In this document: positions 51,255-60,348 of the stretch, one piece after another
Layout of the letters: each line of letters begins with the position of its first letter
How positions within the stretch are numbered: position 1 is the stretch's first letter
Assembly (NCBI GenBank): GCA_019192445.1
Contig: JAHCMK010000004.1
Span: 124,001 to 188,000 of the forward strand
DNA: 64,000 bases
Reading direction: 5' to 3'
Source: Oceanococcus sp. HetDA_MAG_MS8
GTDB lineage: Bacteria > Pseudomonadota > Gammaproteobacteria > Nevskiales > Oceanococcaceae
Notes under the pieces: generated by a model
Seen by the model: the letters and a program-made list of their open reading frames with translations, nothing else
What the model was told of the DNA's origin: nothing
Database searches by the model: none
Position numbers and translations under genes: made by a program

Positions 51255-52817
51255 ATGACACCAACACCGTGGGCCGGAGTGGCCCGGAGCGGCTATGCCG
51301 TGATGGCAGCCTGCTTGATGCTGAGTGCCTGCCAAGGTGGCCGGGCCCCCGATGACCTGAGCCTGGAGGCGCGTAGCAGCGCCGTACTGCCGGCAGACTG
51401 CGGTCCGGGCAGTGAACCGGAAACGGGCTTGCAAGGGCAGGTACCCCGCGTTGATCGGGATAGCGGGCGGAACCAGCAGGCCTACTCCTGCAACCTGGCG
51501 CTGGTCGGTCAATATCAAGGCCAGGGTAGCTCGGTGGTCAGTGCCTCCAGTGGAGACTGCGCCTTTCTCTCCAGTGGTCCCGCTGCCGCCCTGCTCAGCC
51601 CCACGCCCGGCATGCAGGTCGTCGATGTCAGCGACCCCACCCAGCCAGAATTTGTCGGTTCTTATGCCAGCCCCGGGATGCTGCTGGGCACCTGGGAATC
51701 GTTGAAGGTGAATGAACCACGCGGCCTCGTCGGCGGCGTCGCCGTCGGCGTACTCAGTGCCCCTGCCTTCTTTGATGTGTATGACATCAACGAGGATTGC
51801 ACCCAGCCCCTGCATCGCAATGGCCTGCTGGGAACATCCCTGGAGCTCCCCGCCAATGTGCTCGGCCATGAAGGCAACTGGTCACCGGACGGCCGTACCT
51901 ATTGGTCCACCGGAACCATTGCCGGCAGCATCACGGCCATTGACGTGGAGAATCCCGACCAGCCCCGTTTGCTCTACACCGGACTCCGCGGTTTTCCGGC
52001 CAATCATGGGGTGGAATTCAATGCCGATGGTAGTCGCATGTATCTGGCCACCTGCCTGCCGGGCGGCGTCACCATCCTGGATGTCAGCGCTATTCAAAAT
52101 CGTGATCCCGTTCCACGAGTTCAGCGCGTGAGCGAACTCACCTGGAACCCGCGTAGCTGCGGCCAGCATGCCCTGCCCGTGTTCTTCGACGGCGTGCCGC
52201 ATTTAATCGTGGCCGATGAATTCGCCAGTGAAGGGGTGCGCATCATCGATATTGCGGACGAGCGCAATCCCGTCGTGGTGCAGCACCTGCAATTGGAGAT
52301 TCAGCGCCCGGAGCATGCGGCGCTGCGCGTCGATGACACCGCCAGCAATGGCGCCTTCAGCTACGAGGCACACTACTGCAACGTGGACCGTAGCGACAAC
52401 CCCACCGCGCTGGCCTGTGGCTACTTCAACTCCGGCATTCGGGTCTTCGATATTCGCGACCCACGCAGCCCCCGCGAAATCGCCTATTTCAACCCACCCG
52501 CTCAGCCCGACCGCGCGGCCCAGCTGTACGGCTCTTTGCATGCCTATGGCGGCGGCGTGCTGCCCATGGTGTCGGACCAGAATGCCAGCAACACGGACCC
52601 AGCCAATCTCGGTCCCTATCTGTTCCGCTACATCACGGCGATTCCTGAGCTGCTAGCGCTGGGCCCCAACGCCATTCATGGCGAAATGAGTGCCGATTGG
52701 TGCAGTTCACCGCCACGCTTCGTTGGTGAGCAGCTCTGGGTAAGCTGCATGGACAACGGCTTTTTGGTGCTGGAATTCCGTAACGGCGTGTACCCGCTGG
52801 AGAATGGGGCTCCGTGA
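51255..52817 (+). CDS. LVIVD-repeat lipoprotein
   Basis: The 520-residue protein has a lipobox (MLSACQGG). It contains repeated LVIVD-type blades such as GMQVVDVSDPTQPEFVGSYA, GSITAIDVENPDQPRLLYTG, GVRIIDIADERNPVVVQHLQ and GIRVFDIRDPRSPREIAYFN, forming a beta-propeller. Histidines and cysteines (CGQHALP, EAHYCNVD) could bind metal. The stop overlaps the DUF305 gene start as GTGA, so the two are co-translated. Confidence 0.87.
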   Translation: MTPTPWAGVARSGYAVMAACLMLSACQGGRAPDDLSLEARSSAVLPADCGPGSEPETGLQGQVPRVDRDSGRNQQAYSCNLALVGQYQGQGSSVVSASSGDCAFLSSGPAAALLSPTPGMQVVDVSDPTQPEFVGSYASPGMLLGTWESLKVNEPRGLVGGVAVGVLSAPAFFDVYDINEDCTQPLHRNGLLGTSLELPANVLGHEGNWSPDGRTYWSTGTIAGSITAIDVENPDQPRLLYTGLRGFPANHGVEFNADGSRMYLATCLPGGVTILDVSAIQNRDPVPRVQRVSELTWNPRSCGQHALPVFFDGVPHLIVADEFASEGVRIIDIADERNPVVVQHLQLEIQRPEHAALRVDDTASNGAFSYEAHYCNVDRSDNPTALACGYFNSGIRVFDIRDPRSPREIAYFNPPAQPDRAAQLYGSLHAYGGGVLPMVSDQNASNTDPANLGPYLFRYITAIPELLALGPNAIHGEMSADWCSSPPRFVGEQLWVSCMDNGFLVLEFRNGVYPLENGAP

Positions 52818-53470
52818 AAAGCCCTTTGGCTCTGGTGTTGGCGCTGCTCACTGGCTGGGGAATGGCCGCAGCCCTCAACGCGCGACCACACTCCGTCCCC
52901 CTGCCTGACCAGCACGACTCTGGCCACCCTATTGATGTGGGCTTTGCCCAACAGATGAGCCGCCACCATGATCAGGCCCTGATGCTCAGCCGCATCTTCC
53001 TCCAAGGGCACGGCAGCCCTCTGAGTGCCCTGGCCACGCGCATCGTCGAAGACCAACTCTTTGAACTGGGCCAGATGCGTGGCTGGCTAGAGCTCTGGCA
53101 AGCACCGCTGCTTCCTGACAGCGACAGCATGGACTGGATGCGGCTGGGCCAGGAGCCTCCAGGCCCAGACCTCCAAGCCTACCTGCTGGACTGCGCCCGC
53201 TCGGCTGGCGGCATGCCCGGACTGGCCAGTCGTGAGCAAATCGCCGCACTGCAATCGAGCGCGGGTACGGCACGAGATCAACTGTTTCTGGACCTGATGC
53301 AAGCCCACCACCAAGGCGGGCTACCGATGCTGAAATTTGCCAGCCGTGAGGCCAAACATCCTGCTGTGCGCCAGCTGGCCGAGCGTATGCTGCTCCAGCA
53401 AGGGCAGGAGATCCTGCAAATGCAGCAATACCGAACGCAGGTGAAACACACCCTTAGGCATCCAGGGTGA
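52814..53470 (+). CDS. DUF305 domain protein
   Basis: The 218-residue protein starts at a GTG overlapping the LVIVD gene. An N-terminal signal segment (LALVLALLTGWGMAAAL) precedes two halves of the ferritin-like DUF305 fold: FAQQMSRHHDQALMLSRI and FLDLMQAHHQGGLPMLKFA. The paired His and Met residues are thought to bind copper or other metals in the periplasm. It forms a pair with the LVIVD protein. Confidence 0.9.
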   Translation: MKSPLALVLALLTGWGMAAALNARPHSVPLPDQHDSGHPIDVGFAQQMSRHHDQALMLSRIFLQGHGSPLSALATRIVEDQLFELGQMRGWLELWQAPLLPDSDSMDWMRLGQEPPGPDLQAYLLDCARSAGGMPGLASREQIAALQSSAGTARDQLFLDLMQAHHQGGLPMLKFASREAKHPAVRQLAERMLLQQGQEILQMQQYRTQVKHTLRHPG

Positions 53471-53524
53471 CCGAAGCCCACGCCCCACAAGCAAGCTCAG
53501 CCGTCACATTCACTTACCCGCCAG

Positions 53525-53875
53525 CTACTCCTGCAGCCAAGCTAGAACCTCCTCTGCCTCTTTGGGCGCAAAGCCCAAACGCACCTGCCCGTCTTTGTCG
53601 ATCACGGGGCGCTTGATCAGGCTGCTGTGCTCACAAAGCAAGGCAGCCGCATCAGAGTCTGCACGGGCCTGCTGCTGTGCATCCAACTTCCGCCAAGTGG
53701 TACCACGACGGTTAATCACAGCCTGGCCACATTGCTCTAGCCACTGCTGCACCTGTGCGGCCTCCACGCCATCCACGCGGAAGTCATGAAAGCGATATGC
53801 CAGCCCGGCCTCGTCCAGGGCCTTGCGGGCGCGTTTGACGGAGTCGCAGTTCTTAATGCCGTAGAGGGTAATCAT
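53525..53875 (-). CDS. ArsC/Spx-family protein (YffB-like)
   Basis: The 116-residue thioredoxin-fold protein has one active-site Cys (ITLYGIKNCDSVKRARKAL). The family Arg is in LIKRPVIDKDGQVRLGF. It lacks the extra cysteines of arsenate reductases, so it is closer to YffB, a likely glutathione-dependent reductase. Confidence 0.9.
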   Translation of the reverse strand: MITLYGIKNCDSVKRARKALDEAGLAYRFHDFRVDGVEAAQVQQWLEQCGQAVINRRGTTWRKLDAQQQARADSDAAALLCEHSSLIKRPVIDKDGQVRLGFAPKEAEEVLAWLQE

Positions 53876-53963
53876 GCGGGTCTCTATGCGGGGGATGAAG
53901 CAGGCAGGGATAGTAGTCCATGTGGAGTCGCCACAGGCATCAACCTGCTAGGTGCAGGCTGAG

Positions 53964-54995
53964 CTAAGTCTGACCCTTGTGCTCCTGGCGCGCTTTGCGG
54001 AAAGCACTGGGTGTTTGTCCCTGCCGCTGACCGAAAGCCTGCGTAAAGCTGCGCCTGTCACTAAACCCCAGTTCCTCGCTAATTTTTTCTAAATCCCATG
54101 CGCTATTGCTCAACCAATCACAGGCCAGTTGATGACGCAGCTCCGCCAGCAGCTCGGAATAGCGACAGTTTTCGGCACGCAAACGCCTTTGCAGTGTCCG
54201 GGGGTGCATATGCAACGAGGCGGCAACGGCATCTATGCCCTGAGCAAGCAAATGTCGCTGCTGCCGAAGCAACGATTCAATTTGGGGTCGCAGTGGCTGG
54301 GCTGGGTCTACCTGGCCCAAAATTTGGCGAATATGCTCCTCCGCCCGAGCATGAGCTTGGGGCAAACGGCCCGGCAGGCGCAGATCGAGTACATCCGCAG
54401 GTAGGTGCAAGGCATTGGCTACTTGCCCAAACTCTGGCACCACCCCAAAGAACTCACGGTAAGCATCCACTGTTGCCCGTGGTGCATGCGCAAAAACTAC
54501 TCGTGGCTGGATCTGCAGTTCACCCGCAATGGTGCAGCAGCAACGCCACATCACAGCCATAATCATTTCCACGAATACAGGCAGATCGTTATTGCGGCCA
54601 CCTGGATCCAGGACCTGCACCTGCATCTGCGCGCGCTGGCCAGGGGGCTCTGCAGGAACAAAGCCAATGCTGGGATGAATCAAACTGGGTACCCAGTCCA
54701 AAAGCCGCAAGGCCTCACGCAAAGAATCCGCGCTGGTGAGGAAGGTGTTCAATGCAGGCTCTCCATCAAAATGAAAAGCGTCGGCGACGGCAAAGGGAAA
54801 ATGCTGGCGGCGCGCGCTACTCTCTAAATGCAGTAGCAACTGCGCAACATCTTGCAAAGACAAGTCACGAAACGACTGCTCGCCGCTGGGCTGGCCCGCA
54901 GAGAAGCTGTCTAAGGCCATGCCCAGGTCGCTACCACTGCGCGAGCAGGCTGCCATTAACACACTCAGCGCTGGCAGTTCCAAAGCCAGGGTCAT
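53964..54995 (-). CDS. AraC-family regulator
   Basis: From the ATG at 54995 (GAGGAG 7 nt upstream) it has 343 residues. An arabinose-binding-type sensor domain (about 20-215) precedes the double HTH: VAASLHMHPRTLQRRLRAEN and ISEELGFSDRRSFTQAFGQR. It is divergent from the PF10118 hydrolase gene across about 120 bp, which suggests that gene as its target. Confidence 0.88.
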   Translation of the reverse strand: MTLALELPALSVLMAACSRSGSDLGMALDSFSAGQPSGEQSFRDLSLQDVAQLLLHLESSARRQHFPFAVADAFHFDGEPALNTFLTSADSLREALRLLDWVPSLIHPSIGFVPAEPPGQRAQMQVQVLDPGGRNNDLPVFVEMIMAVMWRCCCTIAGELQIQPRVVFAHAPRATVDAYREFFGVVPEFGQVANALHLPADVLDLRLPGRLPQAHARAEEHIRQILGQVDPAQPLRPQIESLLRQQRHLLAQGIDAVAASLHMHPRTLQRRLRAENCRYSELLAELRHQLACDWLSNSAWDLEKISEELGFSDRRSFTQAFGQRQGQTPSAFRKARQEHKGQT

Positions 54996-55114
54996 GACCG
55001 TCTCCTCATGTCGTGATTTCTTCCCTGAATTGTCGCAGCTACACCTAGCTCTGTGGTGTACACCGACGTAGCATGCTTTAAAACATCCACCGTACTGGAT
55101 TGGAGACAACGCCA

Positions 55115-56002
55115 ATGGCCGCACCCACCCCGCAGCGCAAACAATACAAAGAACCGATTGTGGTTCGCGAAGATCTAGACTTTGGCCTGGATGGTGACGA
55201 CATTCCTCGCCATTGGCTCGCTGGCAATGCCTACAAAACCCGCATGTTCGATGCGGTGCAGGCCACCTTCCCTGATGGTGAGCGCTACTTCATTAAAGCG
55301 GTGCGTGCCTTCCGTGACCAAATCAAAGACCCCAAACTATTAGAAGAGGTCCGCGACTTCATGCGCCAGGAAGGTCAGCATGGCATGGTCCACACCCAGT
55401 ACAACCAGCGCCTACAGCGTCAGGGCATTGACGTAGAGGCCTTCACCAAACACACCCGCGCGGTGGAGCAAATGCGTATGCGCCGCTACTCCGCCGAATA
55501 CAACTTGGCGCTGACCGCTTCCTTGGAACATTTCACCGCCATGATGGCGGACCTGTTCTTTGCCGAAAAATCCATGCTAGCCGGAGCCGATGAGCGGGTG
55601 CGTGCCATGTTCGCCTGGCATGCCATTGAAGAAATGGAGCACAAGGCGGTGGCTTTTGATGTGATGAAGAGCGTGGCCAAGGTGGGTTATTTCAAACGCT
55701 GTTTGGCCATGACGCATGCGACCTTTAGCTTCAGCCTATACACGCTGATCGCACCCTGGTTCATGCTGCGCATGGACGGCTACAACCCACGTGAATGTAT
55801 GGTGCTTTACGCCAAACACATGCCTTGGCTCTTCGGCAGAGTGCTGGGCCGCTTACTGCCGATGATTGCTCGCTATTACCGCCCTGGCTTCCACCCCACC
55901 GACATTCCCACCGTGCACAACTACATGGACTGGGTACGCAGCTACCAAGCTAGCGACAACCCTCTGCGCGCAGGCGAGGCCATGTACGAGGCAGCCGCCT
56001 AA
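55115..56002 (+). CDS. PF10118-type metal-dependent hydrolase
   Basis: From the ATG at 55115 (GGAG 9 nt upstream) it has 295 residues. The family carries His/Glu metal ligands: EVRDFMRQEGQHGMVH, LTASLEHFTAMMADLFF and AWHAIEEMEHKAVAFDVM, a ferritin-like di-metal four-helix arrangement. A membrane-like helix (ATFSFSLYTLIAPWFML) follows. Annotated as hydrolase by family tradition; a di-iron oxidase role is equally possible. It lies opposite an AraC regulator, as is common in lipid- and alkane-using bacteria. Confidence 0.85.
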   Translation: MAAPTPQRKQYKEPIVVREDLDFGLDGDDIPRHWLAGNAYKTRMFDAVQATFPDGERYFIKAVRAFRDQIKDPKLLEEVRDFMRQEGQHGMVHTQYNQRLQRQGIDVEAFTKHTRAVEQMRMRRYSAEYNLALTASLEHFTAMMADLFFAEKSMLAGADERVRAMFAWHAIEEMEHKAVAFDVMKSVAKVGYFKRCLAMTHATFSFSLYTLIAPWFMLRMDGYNPRECMVLYAKHMPWLFGRVLGRLLPMIARYYRPGFHPTDIPTVHNYMDWVRSYQASDNPLRAGEAMYEAAA

Positions 56003-56019
56003 GCAACACTCGCTAAGAT

Positions 56020-57162
56020 TTAACGAATGACGAGCTGATGCCCGGAACCACTGTTGCGAGCGCTACGCAGGGCGTCTTTGGCCTTTAGCAAAAACGCCTC
56101 AGGCGCTTGCGTAGTGCTCGGATCAGCCACGGCAGCGCCAACTGCGACTTGCACCGCAACAGTGCTGTCACTGGGAGCGCGAATCACATCAGCCCCTTGA
56201 AATATGCGCCGAGCAATGACCTCGGCGGCTTTGCTATCCGCCGTCGGTAGCAGCAAGGCAAAGGTGCTGTGATCGTAGCGGGCACAGGTGTCCCCCTGCT
56301 CCCGCGTCACACCCCGCAAAGTTGCCGCAAAGCGAAGTAGTACCTCGTTAAAGCCGGCATAGTCAGCATGCGGTAGCAGTTGGGGCAAGTTGTTGAACTC
56401 CACCAACATTAAAGTGGCGCTGGACTGCGTACGACTCAGGCGTAAGAGCTCCCCGGCGATGCGCCCTTCGAGCACTGGGCGCGTGAACAGTCGGGTAAAG
56501 GGCTCGTAGCTGGCTCCGTGATGCAGCCCAATGCCTGCCTTTTGCATCCGTCGACTGGCGACGATACCCACGATGACAGCCGCCAACACAGCGGCACAGG
56601 TCACGGTGACTGATGGCGTAGCAAACTCATCGCTAAACGCTGCGGCTAATGCGCCTTGGTCGGCAAAGACACCGGCTTGACGGCCCGCAGTGAGCCCGAC
56701 CAAAGCCGCTGCCAAGCCTGCATTAGCGATAGTTGCCTCGCGCCAAGGCAAGCTGAGATAAATGACCATAATCACTAGTGGGAGGAATAATGCAATGGGC
56801 CCCGCCCAACCCCCAGTGGCATGGAAAAACGCCACCAAATGTACGCCGTCGAGGACCAGCAGTGATAACAACAACCATCGCAATCGCCCTAAGGCGGTGC
56901 GGGGCACACGTTCCAACCAGTCGCTGCGACGCAGTAGTGCCGTCAACACCACGGTAATCACGCCAAACTCCACCACAATGGTGTTGTACAGCAGGCCGAA
57001 GTGACCCCAATGTGGCCAATTAATTGCGTTTTGCGTACGCAGGATCATCTCCAGCACCACAGCGAAAACCAAAGCACTCCAATGGAGCACACAAAGCCCA
57101 TTCAGCAATGTGCGGTAATCCTCTGGCTGCATCGCAGGCGCCGGCGGAGCATTAGCATTCAT
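56020..57162 (-). CDS. Membrane protein with degenerate GGDEF domain
   Basis: From the ATG at 57162 (AGGA about 9 nt upstream; a GTG at 57204 inside the pilin gene is less likely) it has 380 residues. About six N-terminal membrane helices (30-205) precede a GGDEF fold (about 215-380). The active-site loop reads CARYDHSTFALLLP instead of GGDEF, so cyclase activity should be lost. It may be a c-di-GMP- or protein-binding scaffold. The gene directly follows a pilin gene. Confidence 0.82.
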   Translation of the reverse strand: MNANAPPAPAMQPEDYRTLLNGLCVLHWSALVFAVVLEMILRTQNAINWPHWGHFGLLYNTIVVEFGVITVVLTALLRRSDWLERVPRTALGRLRWLLLSLLVLDGVHLVAFFHATGGWAGPIALFLPLVIMVIYLSLPWREATIANAGLAAALVGLTAGRQAGVFADQGALAAAFSDEFATPSVTVTCAAVLAAVIVGIVASRRMQKAGIGLHHGASYEPFTRLFTRPVLEGRIAGELLRLSRTQSSATLMLVEFNNLPQLLPHADYAGFNEVLLRFAATLRGVTREQGDTCARYDHSTFALLLPTADSKAAEVIARRIFQGADVIRAPSDSTVAVQVAVGAAVADPSTTQAPEAFLLKAKDALRSARNSGSGHQLVIR

Positions 57163-57191
57163 GACTGCGGAATCCTGAGCAATCTGAGAGT

Positions 57192-57617
57192 TCAATTTCG
57201 GCACTCCGGTGGCACCAAACGATGGGGGATTAAGGTGCTACAGGTCCAATTCACAGCGCCTGCGGCATCCATCGACGGCGTGAATAAAAGCACTCCATTG
57301 GCCAGTGAGGCATCGTCGAACTGTATCGAGATGACTCCTCTCTCGCCCACGCTCACGCTGGACACATACTCACCGGTATAACTATTCGGCGGCTCCAGTC
57401 CAGCCTCTGCGTTGCTCTCCGGGAAGCGACCCTGAGCCTGCTGGAACACAGCAATAGCCATGCGCGCGGGTGCCACCAAGGTAATGCCATGAGCCACCTT
57501 GGCACGGGTCTGGTAGCTGAAATAGGCCGGCAGTCCAAGTACCAGTAGCACGCCGAGGATAGCCAACACCATCAACAACTCGATGAGCGTAAATCCACGA
57601 TGTGTCGATGTGTTCAT
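57192..57617 (-). CDS. Type IV pilin-like protein
   Basis: From the ATG at 57617 it has 141 residues. The prepilin cleavage site HRG/FTLIELLMVLAILGVLL, with the key Glu at mature position 5, leads into the long alpha-helix. A small C-terminal domain has CSTL..PPEC, a possible disulfide loop as in PilA pilins. It precedes the degenerate GGDEF gene. No other pilus genes are near. Confidence 0.92.
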   Translation of the reverse strand: MNTSTHRGFTLIELLMVLAILGVLLVLGLPAYFSYQTRAKVAHGITLVAPARMAIAVFQQAQGRFPESNAEAGLEPPNSYTGEYVSSVSVGERGVISIQFDDASLANGVLLFTPSMDAAGAVNWTCSTLIPHRLVPPECRN

Positions 57618-57730
57618 CTCAAGATCCAACTCCCTCACATACCCACCCCGGAGTTAGCCCGAGATACTTCTGATAGCGCCTTTGCACATTACATTCCTCG
57701 CAGGCCTGGACCAAAGGCAAAGCACGCCGA

Positions 57731-58744
57731 TCATGCAACCGATGGAGCGGCGCCGGAATGATCCAGACTACTGAGAAACCCCAGCACGGCCTGCGCGACG
57801 GAGTTTGGGTCCTCCACCTGTGGGTAATGCCCGACTTCGGGAAGCTGTGTCAGATAATCCAGCCGACAACTCAGCTCCTTGTATCGCGCCACCATATGCG
57901 CGCCTGAGACCGGGTCGGTAGAGCCATTGATGAGGCCCAATGGAAGGGCCGAGCGCTGTAAAGCCTGCACCCAGCGCTCCCGATGCTGCTTGCGGTCACG
58001 CATGTAGGTAATCAGGTTATGAAAAAGGTGTTTTCCATTGTTGTGCTGAATCAGCGCCCAGAAATTATCCAGCTCCGATGCGCTAGGTGGAGTGTTCGCA
58101 CCAAAAACGCGGGTCATTGCACGGTCGAATTGCCGGCGGCCGGCCAGTGCATTGATGAAGGGGCCCAGCGGACTCAATAACAAGCGCTGCGTGACTAAGG
58201 CGCGATGGGTTTCCGGAAATAAGCCACCGTTGAGAAAAGTCATCGACAAACACTGCCAAGCTGAGCTTTCGTTCTGCCGGGCCAATAGCTCCTGTGCCAC
58301 GGTATCTCCGTAGTCGTGAGCCACGACATGGCATTGCTGAACGCCAGCACTTGACAAAAAGGCCTCAGCCAAATCTGCCTGCTCATGAATGCTGTATCGA
58401 TGCGGGTTGGGTTTGGCAGAAAAACCAAAACCCAACATATCCCAGGTCAGGAGACGGTAATGCTGATGCAGCGGCGCCCACACCTTATGCCAGTCCCAGC
58501 TGGCGGTCGGGAAACCATGGATGAGCAGCATTGCCGGGCGATCACGCTCTCCAGAGTCTACGCAAAACATCGCATGTGCCCCAAGCTGGCGCATCTGCCC
58601 CATGGCATGCCATTGCTTCAATTGCGGTGTGATAACAGTCTCCTCCAACAGTCCGCGCCCCGCCCCTTCTGCAGGGGTTGAGGCCACGATTTCCTGGTCT
58701 GGCCACGGTTGGCGTACAGGGTCAAAAGCGGCATCAGCGGCCAA
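57731..58744 (-). CDS. Alpha/beta hydrolase with Asp nucleophile (epoxide hydrolase/dehalogenase type)
   Basis: The frame gives 337 residues; homology begins near MGQMRQLGAHAMF, so the true start may be the ATG at 58603 or 58594. The oxyanion HGFPTASWDWHKVW is followed by the elbow HVVAHDYGDTVAQEL, where Asp replaces Ser, as in epoxide hydrolases and haloalkane dehalogenases. The catalytic His lies in EVGHYPQVEDP. It is divergent from the BVMO gene, with which it may work. Confidence 0.83.
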   Translation of the reverse strand: MAADAAFDPVRQPWPDQEIVASTPAEGAGRGLLEETVITPQLKQWHAMGQMRQLGAHAMFCVDSGERDRPAMLLIHGFPTASWDWHKVWAPLHQHYRLLTWDMLGFGFSAKPNPHRYSIHEQADLAEAFLSSAGVQQCHVVAHDYGDTVAQELLARQNESSAWQCLSMTFLNGGLFPETHRALVTQRLLLSPLGPFINALAGRRQFDRAMTRVFGANTPPSASELDNFWALIQHNNGKHLFHNLITYMRDRKQHRERWVQALQRSALPLGLINGSTDPVSGAHMVARYKELSCRLDYLTQLPEVGHYPQVEDPNSVAQAVLGFLSSLDHSGAAPSVA

Positions 58745-58819
58745 GACCCACCCAACTCCTCAGCGCATCATAGGCACCAGATTGCCACATCCGGCGTACC
58801 GCGTAATGAGGAGAAGCTC

Positions 58820-60334
58820 ATGAATACCTACCAAACATTAATTATCGGCAGTGGCTTTGGCGGACAGTGCGCTGCAATGAAGCTACAGAAAATGGGCCTC
58901 AGCGATTTCCGAATTTTGGAGCGCCGCGATTTCATGGGTGGGACCTGGTGCCAAAATACCTACCCCGGCGCAGCGGTCGATGTGCAGTCGCCGTTGTACT
59001 CCATTGCTGCGGAGCCCTATGCCTGGACGCAAATGTTCGCCGAACAAGCCGAGCTTGAGGAGTACACCAACCATGTGATCGACAAACATGGGCTGCGTGA
59101 TAAGACCCTGCTTAATACAAACGTCGAAGGCATGCGCTGGGACGAGTCTGCTCAGCAATGGCAGGTGAGCACTAACCGTGGTGTGTTCCGCGCGCGCTTC
59201 ATCATTAATGCCACAGGCCCCTTGAGCACGCCGGTCATCCCCAACTTTCCCGGGCGCGATAGCTTTGCTGGGCATAGTTTCCATACCAATAACTGGGACT
59301 GGGATTACGACTACAAAGGCAAACGCGTCGCCATCATTGGCAGCGGCGCCAGCGCCGCCCAGGTCATTCCGGCCATGGTGGGCGATGTGGCCCAAATGCA
59401 TGTATTTCAGCGCACCCCGCACTGGGTACTGCCACGCCCAGATCGCAAGTTTTCTGGGTTTGAGCAAAGCCTGTTGAAGCTAAAGCCGCTGCACAAGCTG
59501 CTACGCACCGCGATTTACTGGGGCTTGGAAACACGCGTTGTGGGCTTCAAGTACTCCCAAGCTATGCTGAATATCGTGGCCCAGAAAAAAGCCGAAAAAT
59601 TCATCCAGAACAGTATTTCGGACCCCGCTCTGCGCGCCGCCGTCAGCCCTGATTACACCATTGGCTGTAAACGCATCATTCTTTCCAGCACCTTGTACCC
59701 AGCTTTGGATCAAAAGCATGTCTCGGTGCATACCAAGGACGACGGCATTGCAGAAATAAATGCCAATGGCATTGTGACGACCCAGGGCGAGCAAGTTGAT
59801 GTCGACCTGATTGTGTACGCGACGGGATACGATGCCACTGATGGCGTGATCTCCTATCCCGTAGAAGGCCGTGATGGCCAGAGCTTGGCCAAAAGCTGGG
59901 AGGAGTTCCCCCGCGCTTACCTAGGCACCAGCCTGCCCGGCTTCCCCAACCTTTTCATCATGACCGGGCCGAATACGGGCATCGGGCATACATCGGCGAT
60001 ATTTATCATTGAGTCTCAACTGGAGTACATCAGCCGTGCCCTGCAGAAAGTATTGCATGAGGATCACGGCAGCATTGAGGTGCGCCCTGAGGCGGAAGCC
60101 GCCTATACCAACATGATTCATAGCGAAATGGAGAGGACGGTCTGGAAAAGCGGTGGCTGCACCAGCTGGTACCAGAGCAAGAGCGGCCATGTCATCGCGA
60201 TGTTCCCTGGCTTTTCCTTCACCTACCGTCGCTTGGCTAGCAACTTTAAAGCGGCACACCATCGCTTTTCAGCGTTATCCGATGCGCGAGGTGAAACAGT
60301 AACCCCAGCCGACTCTGCCGTCAGTGCAGCCTGA
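58820..60334 (+). CDS. Baeyer-Villiger-type flavin monooxygenase
   Basis: From the ATG at 58820 (GAGGAG about 6 nt upstream) it has 504 residues. FAD site: LIIGSGFGGQCAAMKL. NADPH site: VAIIGSGASAAQV. The BVMO fingerprint FxGxxxHxxxWD is present as FAGHSFHTNNWD. Also LIVYATGYDATDG. It inserts oxygen next to a carbonyl to form esters or lactones from ketones. SDR gene starts 14 nt downstream, so an alcohol-to-ketone-to-ester route is plausible. Confidence 0.93.
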   Translation: MNTYQTLIIGSGFGGQCAAMKLQKMGLSDFRILERRDFMGGTWCQNTYPGAAVDVQSPLYSIAAEPYAWTQMFAEQAELEEYTNHVIDKHGLRDKTLLNTNVEGMRWDESAQQWQVSTNRGVFRARFIINATGPLSTPVIPNFPGRDSFAGHSFHTNNWDWDYDYKGKRVAIIGSGASAAQVIPAMVGDVAQMHVFQRTPHWVLPRPDRKFSGFEQSLLKLKPLHKLLRTAIYWGLETRVVGFKYSQAMLNIVAQKKAEKFIQNSISDPALRAAVSPDYTIGCKRIILSSTLYPALDQKHVSVHTKDDGIAEINANGIVTTQGEQVDVDLIVYATGYDATDGVISYPVEGRDGQSLAKSWEEFPRAYLGTSLPGFPNLFIMTGPNTGIGHTSAIFIIESQLEYISRALQKVLHEDHGSIEVRPEAEAAYTNMIHSEMERTVWKSGGCTSWYQSKSGHVIAMFPGFSFTYRRLASNFKAAHHRFSALSDARGETVTPADSAVSAA

Positions 60335-60348
60335 GCCGGAGGGTCAAT

